From: Bugula neritina
Lineage: Eukaryota; Bryozoa; Gymnolaemata; Cheilostomatida; Bugulidae
NCBI GenBank assembly: GCA_964035545.1
Contig: OZ037769.1
Location: 3,131,001-3,195,000, forward strand
Direction: 5' to 3'
DNA length: 64,000 bases
Part shown: one piece after another, positions 58,201 through 64,000 of the stretch
How the letters are laid out: each line of letters opens with the position of its first letter
Numbering within the stretch: the first letter of the stretch is position 1
Made by a program: the position numbers and the translations under genes
The notes under the pieces: model-generated
What the model saw: the letters and a program-made list of their open reading frames with translations, nothing else
The model's database searches: none
Told to the model about the DNA's origin: nothing

Positions 58201-59903
58201 ATTTGATCTTGTATTGCCTAGTTTCCTGAAAGGAAGCCTTCTGAGAAGGTCCCCACTCCTAAAGTGTCAGCTGAACCGTCAACAGAAAAGTTGACAAAAT
58301 CTCCTAAAGATGGGGCATCTGTGAAACCAAACAAAGCCAAGTCGCTTAAAACTGTGAAAAACTCGGCTAAGAATGCTAATGTAAGATTATATTATGTTGA
58401 ATACCATTTATAATGACCACAGCTTGAATTTCGTAGTGTACTGACTCCACAATGTATGCTGTAGTTCTATCCCGAGTGTTAATTCAAGATGCTTTTAACA
58501 TAGACCAAGCCGTCTCTGTGAAATAAATTTTGTGGATGTTAATTCTTCAGAAAACACCACCTGCTGCAGCAGTTGCCCAAAAGAGAGTCTCCATTTCCAG
58601 TTCTGTGCCAAAAATCATAAGGACCCCGGCTGAAACACTCTCTGAAGATGATGAGATTTCGTTTAAGACTCCCGAGGTTTCCCCTAAAGTGACGTATGTA
58701 ACACTTTAAGTCATCATGTAATTAGCAGTTTCCTCATCGGTTGGCTTGGCTCCTGCCTTGCTACTGTAAATCTCAACTCTAACTCCTGAGCTATGTGGTA
58801 TTGCAGTTGTAGACTTCACAAACCCCTTTTCTACTTCTTCTCTTGGGGACATATTTTCTCACAGTTTGAAAGGATTATATGATTTCTGTTGAAGTTATCT
58901 GCTCGTCATAACTGGGCTGTTGAGGCCAAAGTGTTGGTAAACCTTTTGCTTGTTGAATTCTGCAATATTCAGTGGCTTGTATCATTTTAGTGTAAAGAAG
59001 AAGTCTTCTGTCAAGAAAGTTTTCCCTAAAACCCCATTACCACCTGAGCCCTCTGCTGTGAAAACAACTCCCTTAAAGAATAAAAGGTTTGCTCTCTAAC
59101 CAACTTATATACACACTGATATGTTAGTCTTATTGCAAGTCACGTGATATTTTACTTTTAGCCTGTTGGGTTTCTTTGAGTTTCTTCCCTGTACGTTTCT
59201 TTTAAGGGGATTTTTGCTTCATTCAAAAACACATCTTATTCTGGATGGAATGAAGTTTGTAATTAAATTACAATGACTCTGTCCACCACGAGACAACTTG
59301 CTTTGCTTATCAAACTAAATTAAACTATATCTGGTTTGTAAACTAAATCAAGAATTACAAATTGCCAAGTCTGTCTCTCTGTGCTTTCAGCTTATGTTGG
59401 CTATCAGCTGCTTCTAGTTAATTTTTAAAATTACTTGAACCAAAGCGTTCAATTTATCTTTTCCTCCATTTCAATATTGACTATAATATGAAAACCCGCA
59501 TTGTCCAAAACTAAATGTTATCAGGTTTTATTGTCTTCACGTGTCCTGAACATCTAACCTTTGCGAAACAGAAACTGTTGGCCTGACTATGTGAACCTAT
59601 TCACAGTATGACTTATTGGATTTTTGGTTATTAAGTGTTCATCAGTTTTTTTTTTCATTTTGTGATTTTTGATTCTGACTTGTATTTGTTGTTTATAACA
59701 GCCCCAGCTCAGATCAAGTGGCCAGTAGCAAGAAGGCCAAGTTAGCTCATGTATCTGATGCCTCACCTATGCTAAAAGTAACCAAGCAAAGGGCTTCCAT
59801 AGCTTCTACCAAACAGACTTTGAAAACACCATCAAAGTCTCCTAAAATATCCCCCAGGGTTACTCGAAGTGTGCAAAAGAAAAGGCAGTCAATAATGAAT
59901 TAA
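55282..59903 (+). CDS. NIFK: NIFK-like nucleolar RRM protein (MKI67 FHA-interacting)
   Basis: Nucleolar RNA-binding protein of the NIFK/Nop15 family, needed for large-subunit rRNA processing. Exons 55282-55512, 57017-57127, 57369-57477, 57773-57948, 58222-58380, 58551-58693, 58991-59086 and 59702-59903 join in phase to 408 aa. Residues 1-77 are Ser/Thr/Asp-rich, then Lys-rich. A single RRM spans about 78-152: RNP2 as VVYIGHMP, RNP1 as SKGYAYIQF. The family-specific tail follows (HVVEPEKVHPKMFQGCNRKF), then a Lys/Arg-rich helix and a long Ser/Thr-Pro and Lys-rich tail (several TP and SPK sites), which in vertebrates is the Ki-67 FHA ligand. The tail is longer than in human NIFK. An in-frame ATG at 55051 exists, but the sequence before 55282 is not protein-like. 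Confidence 0.9.
55590..55800. repeat. (ACT/AGT)n degenerate zone, NIFK intron 1
   Basis: Triplet runs such as TACTAGTAGTATTATTAGTA that alternate strand sense, less than 100 bp into intron 1. The remainder of intron 1 (to 57016) is AT-rich with no gene seen. Confidence 0.88.
58095..58195. repeat. ~25-bp minisatellite in NIFK intron 4
   Basis: Four copies of a unit like CTATGTTAATGCTACAGCCA, ending shortly before exon 5. Confidence 0.9.
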
Positions 59904-60006
59904 TGATTTCCAAATTGTTAATTCCCTGAGCATTTTTGGCTGAGAGCTTTTCAACTGCACTATAATTTTACATATATATATAAACATAATGTATTGTCAT
60001 TGTATC

Positions 60007-60012
60007 AATAAA
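60007..60012 (+). terminator. Poly(A) signal of NIFK
   Basis: AATAAA about 104 nt after the stop codon, in the 420-bp tail-to-tail spacer with SRD5A3. Confidence 0.75.
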
Positions 60013-60068
60013 ATACATGAGCTATTGCACACATAATTTGGTCTCTTGTTTTAAGAATGACTAGATAT

Positions 60069-60074
60069 TTTATT
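60069..60074 (-). terminator. Candidate poly(A) signal of SRD5A3
   Basis: TTTATT on the plus strand reads AATAAA on the minus strand, about 250 nt beyond the SRD5A3 stop. The rest of the spacer 59904-60323 shows nothing else. Confidence 0.5.
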
Positions 60075-60323
60075 CTTTAGTAAAGCAGAATATTTTAATG
60101 ACTTTTAGTTAGTACAAGCTTAGCTAAAAACAAGATTAGACAAGTGTGACTAGTAAAGCATAACAAAAAAATTAACATGAATGACTAGGATTGCAAAATT
60201 TTCAGCTTTTTAAACCTAATATATAGCCCATAGGGTTAGTAACTTATAATTGCGAAGTATCCGCATTAAAATATACCATGTTGCGCGAGAAGTGAAAAAT
60301 TGATGTTTTCAATCAGGACTCCA

Positions 60324-61283
60324 TCACAAAACATATGGGATAATCATGTATCGCTTTGGGTAGTCTTCAAACTTTTGTTTGTACCATTTATGAGTTATGT
60401 GTATCATGAGCAGTTGATTTGTGCAAGTAAACAGCACAGGTCCCATCCAGAAGGCATAGCTCCTCATCGCCACCAGGCCCATGGCAATGTAGATCAATAT
60501 TTCACAAACGAAATGTGGTGCGGAGAAATATTCGAACAACCCACCGTATGGTATAGTGTGTTTAGTATGTAACACTGTCTTTCCTGTAGCGTCTTTTCTC
60601 AGCTGAGCTAAAATGACATGACTCTGGTGATGATGGTATGAGGCCCACAGAAAGATGGCTACTCCCAAAATTTTATGCCAATTCCCAAGTAAATTCTCTC
60701 CTAGAGATAAAAGTGAGACTCGGGTGTGCTGAGATTGGCAATTCAAAGTGGGGCCATCGGAGATGGCGCACAATTGTACTGTAGAATACAACATAAAACC
60801 CAGAAAGTAATGAAGCACGTTCATAGTTCCCTTTGAATATACGCTGATGGTTTGACACTCATAAATCCTTCTGGCATGTTGTATCAACATCATCATACAA
60901 ATCATCATGACGGAATATTTATCTATGGTCGGTTTCTTTGCAGCATTTAAAAAGATATTATTTACAGTTCCCTTGCCTGGCACATCCACACCAAAAACAA
61001 AACATCCAACTGTTAGCAAAACCATAAAAACTGAAACACATATTCCAAAAATGTAGTAGTGCCTGAACCAAGATTTCGGTACTTCTATGAGTTTGACTAA
61101 ATGGTTTTCAACTTTACCATTTCTGGTTTTCCCATACTGAAATAGTTCAAGTATCCACCTTGGAGGCGATATCCACTCAAACGTGGTTGGTATACCATAG
61201 AGCAACAGAAGGAGGTCACATGTCCAGTAGAGGTAGAGGATCCATTGAATATTAATAAGCTGAAGGCACACTTCAAAAACCAT
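60324..61283 (-). CDS. SRD5A3: Polyprenol reductase, SRD5A3-type, intronless
   Basis: ER membrane enzyme of the steroid 5-alpha-reductase family acting in dolichol synthesis from polyprenol, for N-glycosylation. One uninterrupted frame of 319 codons, matching the usual length (about 320). Several hydrophobic segments are visible, for example residues 2-31, 73-97, 152-166 and 206-216. Family landmarks: HARRIYECQTISVYSKGTMN in the middle, then SHVILAQLRK and the C-terminal block HTIPYGGLFEYFSAPHFVCE, then HKWYKQKFEDYPKRYMIIPY at the end. The first in-frame ATG is 61283. Every other well-identified gene in the window has introns, so an ancient retrocopy or complete intron loss is likely; the reading frame is intact. 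No acceptor-like site precedes this ATG. Confidence 0.93.
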   Translation of the reverse strand: MVFEVCLQLINIQWILYLYWTCDLLLLLYGIPTTFEWISPPRWILELFQYGKTRNGKVENHLVKLIEVPKSWFRHYYIFGICVSVFMVLLTVGCFVFGVDVPGKGTVNNIFLNAAKKPTIDKYSVMMICMMMLIQHARRIYECQTISVYSKGTMNVLHYFLGFMLYSTVQLCAISDGPTLNCQSQHTRVSLLSLGENLLGNWHKILGVAIFLWASYHHHQSHVILAQLRKDATGKTVLHTKHTIPYGGLFEYFSAPHFVCEILIYIAMGLVAMRSYAFWMGPVLFTCTNQLLMIHITHKWYKQKFEDYPKRYMIIPYVL

Positions 61284-63609
61284 TATAATCAATATTTACT
61301 CCAGGTATTGTTACACACTTACTTCTAGCTTTATGATCACTACATATGTAATTGTATAGTGATATAGTCAAAATTAGCAAAGATTAGTCTACGATCACCA
61401 TATCATTATAATTATTAATAAAACCAATATATAAACTTCGGTGTTTTTGTGGTGCTGCTGTAGATCAAATGTGATGCCCGTTACTTAACTTTGTAGCTGT
61501 TAGTGTTACTGTTAGTGTTACAGTTAGTTTTATAAATGCCGAGTTGTAAGTTTCGTACAGTAATAGTATGCTCCGTATTGTTGCTTAGCTGTAATAGTAG
61601 GAATTTATGTCACGCTTCAATGACTACCCAACCAATAAAACCGGTGTAGCACCTTCAACCCTCTTGCAAGTAACTGTAATCGCAAATGCAATATAGATAG
61701 CCAATACGAATAATCTGGCATGTGAATAAAATCGTCGTGCTAAAGGCCAAATTCCGGACACCGCCCCTTTAAACTAACCCGCAATTAAACTACTGCAAAT
61801 TAATTTAATACAATTTTGCGCTTTCTGATAAAATAAAACTACAAGTATTTAATTTTAAATTGCTTTGTTTTTAAAGATAAGTTTACTGTAATTATAACAT
61901 AACCACTATCTATCACAAAAGTTGAAGAGTTTACATGATTATTGTCATTCGGCAACAAAACCGATATATGCAACACTATTTAGCCTTTGCTCTTTAAACA
62001 ATAAGAAAGACAAGGCTTAGAAAATGTGACTCGATTGTTACAATAAACCCTCAAGATGATTTTGTTATCATCGGAGCTCTGTGCAAAATCCTTGCATAAT
62101 CCACAGGCACATGGTGTGTATCAACTATCAAGTTTGTAACATAATATTTCATTAATGTTTTAATTTGTGTAGGATTATACCGAATTTTATTAGTATTAAT
62201 ATTAGTATTAGTAAACCTTCAAGTTTGCCTTAGGCCTAGAAAATTGTTTTTCCAGTCATTTATTCTGTGTATATATTTTAATATCAATGTGTTGGATCCA
62301 AGTTTACGTTCTGTTCAATATCATTATCAATATGAATATGAATATCGATTGTGAAATAAAAACTAAAAGTAAAAGTAAATAGTAAAACTAAATGGCAAAC
62401 TAAGGATTAAATTTAAAATTAACTCTATCTCAATTACTACAACTTGAACCAATGACTAATCCAATAGTCATAGACGAGTATAGTAGTACTAGTAGTAGTA
62501 GTATCTGCAATATCTGCAAAGACTAGTGTCTACCACAACAGCTTCCTTCCCCGAACAATACGGGATTTGAGAATAAATATTCATGAATAATTAAAAAGTC
62601 AGTGATATGCTGATTCACTGCCTACCCACTGTAACACACTGTTATAAACGAGGCATTTAACTTACACATTTTTGTGATATCTAAATGTTCTATCGACACA
62701 GAGTGAGTACAGAGTGAGTACTAGTAGTAAATAATTTATAACTATAAGTATAAGTATAACATTATGATTAACTATAAGTATAAATATAAGCATAAGGCTA
62801 AGCATTGCCATCACTTTTACTCGCCTCGTTTAACTTTTAAGTAAGAATTAAAATTACAATTATTTTATTAAAAATTAAATTTAACATAGCCACTTAATTA
62901 TATAATTATCATTTTCAAACTCATTTTCAATGCCTCCAGCATCAACATGAAGTTGAACATGATCATCATCATGAAAAATAAATTTAAAATTAATGATTTT
63001 AGTTTTCGATATTTCTGCTGATACTTGGCACTTACAGTTACTGTTAGCTTCCGTGTTATGTTTATGCTATGAGTATGAGTTTAAGTATTGTATTTGTAAC
63101 AGTAATAACTGATTTGGATTTTCAATTTTAAAACTTTTTTAATTTTTACAATGAATGACAATTGCATTGTCACTAGCGATTTTTATTTGTAGTTATTTTA
63201 ACTTTTAGATGCTACTTTTTCTAAACTTGATATTTTCACTATAAGCAGAATTTATGTTGAAGTAAATTTCTAGTTTTTCATTATGCTTATGGTTGTTGCT
63301 ACATCTAATTTTAACCTATATGTTACACAATTACGCTTTTGTAGGTTGTGATATATGCATGGTAGACAATAAAGTGATATGTTGTATCTGCAGAGTTGTT
63401 GATGGATTGACTTGGTTACTCATTGGGTTTGGTTAGTAGCAGACAGTAGATCCAGTGACAGGGAGTAGTGACACTGTGACAGACATTCAGCTGTGGGATT
63501 TAAAGTTGCGATTTCCTGTTACTGGAGTACTAAGTACAAATGACTGTGTTACTAGCTCGCCACACTGAGTTATACTGACACTTCTGTTGCTATTCTGGTC
63601 TTTCTGACA
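61284..63609. other. Head-to-head intergenic region, SRD5A3 / carrier
   Basis: AT-rich. Simple-sequence words recur at about 61495-61525 (GTTAGTGTTACTG), 62185-62215 (TTAGTATTAATATTAG), 62335-62395 (AACTAAAAGTAAAAG), 62470-62510 (AGTAGTACTAGTAGTAG) and 62700-62800 (TATAAGTATAAGTATAA). One LINE scrap lies at 62531-62590. No other gene seen. Confidence 0.55.
62531..62590 (+). mobile_element. LINE 3' scrap, same family as 27613-28440
   Basis: Twenty codons, YHNSFLPRTIRDLRINIHE and a stop, match the last residues of the LINE frame ending at 28268 (NSFLPRTIRDL). The 3'UTR has diverged. It follows directly on an AGTAGTAGTATCTGC repeat, so this copy too lies in ACT/AGT simple sequence. Confidence 0.6.
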
Positions 63610-63673
63610 ATGAGTGAAGTTCTGCAGCAGATAATAGCGTCCTGCTCCGGTGCTCTAGTCACTTCTCTATTCA
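63610..63673 (+). CDS. Mitochondrial carrier (SLC25A39/40-like), first exon only
   Basis: The exon encodes MSEVLQQIIASCSGALVTSL then F, and ends in phase 1 at a GTAAGT donor. The QQ-x-ASCSGALVTSLF start matches the first transmembrane helix of SLC25A39/SLC25A40 mitochondrial carriers, which in those proteins runs on into the PLDVVK carrier motif. The rest lies beyond the window, so the assignment rests on about 21 residues. A possible 5'UTR acceptor (GTATCTGCAG, AG at 63392-63393) lies 217 nt upstream. Confidence 0.55.
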
Positions 63674-64000
63674 GTAAGTTCTATTAGGGAACAGGTTTCG
63701 ACAATTTTTTATATTTTGGAGTTGTCTTCATTTAGAAACATGAAGCTACATAAACATGTCATGAGTTATTGATTGTCAAGCTTTGTCAAAAACATTATTG
63801 CAATATTTATCTTTGAAAAAATAACCCTATTTACTATTTCAAAAGCACTGTTGGTGAAAGTTGTTTTTCCATACCTGCTTTTACTTCAAACTAATTGCTA
63901 CTGAATTCAAAAACACATTGTTTTTAATAATGCAATTATGTTGTATCAATATATATTATCAATACGTTATTACTGTGTACTTGATGGAAAATTTTATATT
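63674..64000 (+). other. Start of carrier-gene intron 1
   Basis: AT-rich intron sequence up to the window edge; no exon recognised. Confidence 0.6.

Overview
The window is intron-rich, AT-rich animal nuclear DNA. Spliceosomal GT-AG introns interrupt nearly every gene, and the gene content (beta-TrCP, copines, a LEM-domain membrane protein, bleomycin hydrolase) is metazoan. Dense microsatellites, a tRNA-derived SINE and CR1/L2-like LINE remnants suggest an invertebrate; I cannot fix the phylum. All gene models come from reading exons by eye and joining them where splice phase and family alignment agree.

Layout: (1) 78-2528 (-), a six-exon gene for an unrecognised 305-residue protein with a cysteine cluster; (2) 3137-5032 (-), a small unrecognised gene with an uncertain 3' end; (3) 6910-20474 (+), bleomycin hydrolase, 11 exons, 455 aa; (4) 21301-26560 and 29735-35267 (-), two tandem copine genes of 16 and 15 exons, separated by a truncated LINE; (5) 37096-38705 (+), LSM6; (6) 39913-41318 (+), a LEM-domain inner-nuclear-membrane protein; (7) 42183-43054 (+), ribosomal protein eL41 (25 aa in three exons); (8) 43688-52437 (-), beta-TrCP/Slimb, 13 exons, 587 aa; (9) 55282-59903 (+), a NIFK-like nucleolar RRM protein, 8 exons; (10) 60324-61283 (-), intronless polyprenol reductase SRD5A3; (11) 63610 onward (+), the first exon of a mitochondrial carrier cut by the window edge.

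The genes are unrelated housekeeping genes (proteolysis, membrane/calcium signalling, mRNA decay and splicing, nuclear envelope, ribosome, ubiquitin ligase, nucleolus, dolichol synthesis) and form no pathway or operon.

The most unusual signals are at splice sites and gene starts. Short tandem arrays have copied functional splice sites: the beta-TrCP exon 5 donor is repeated in frame, the acceptor across the same intron is also duplicated, and the exon 7 donors of both copines are followed by 33-bp decoy-donor arrays. Most coding starts are preceded within about 10-80 nt by a 3'-splice-site-like sequence, which implies 5'UTR introns or spliced-leader trans-splicing. Most gene starts also lie near a zone of degenerate, 3-bp-periodic simple sequence. 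Other structures are a pair of 1-nt-loop hairpins in the eL41 intron, a two-copy MITE family, a SINE with an 18-bp target duplication, and a LINE with a snap-back 5' end.
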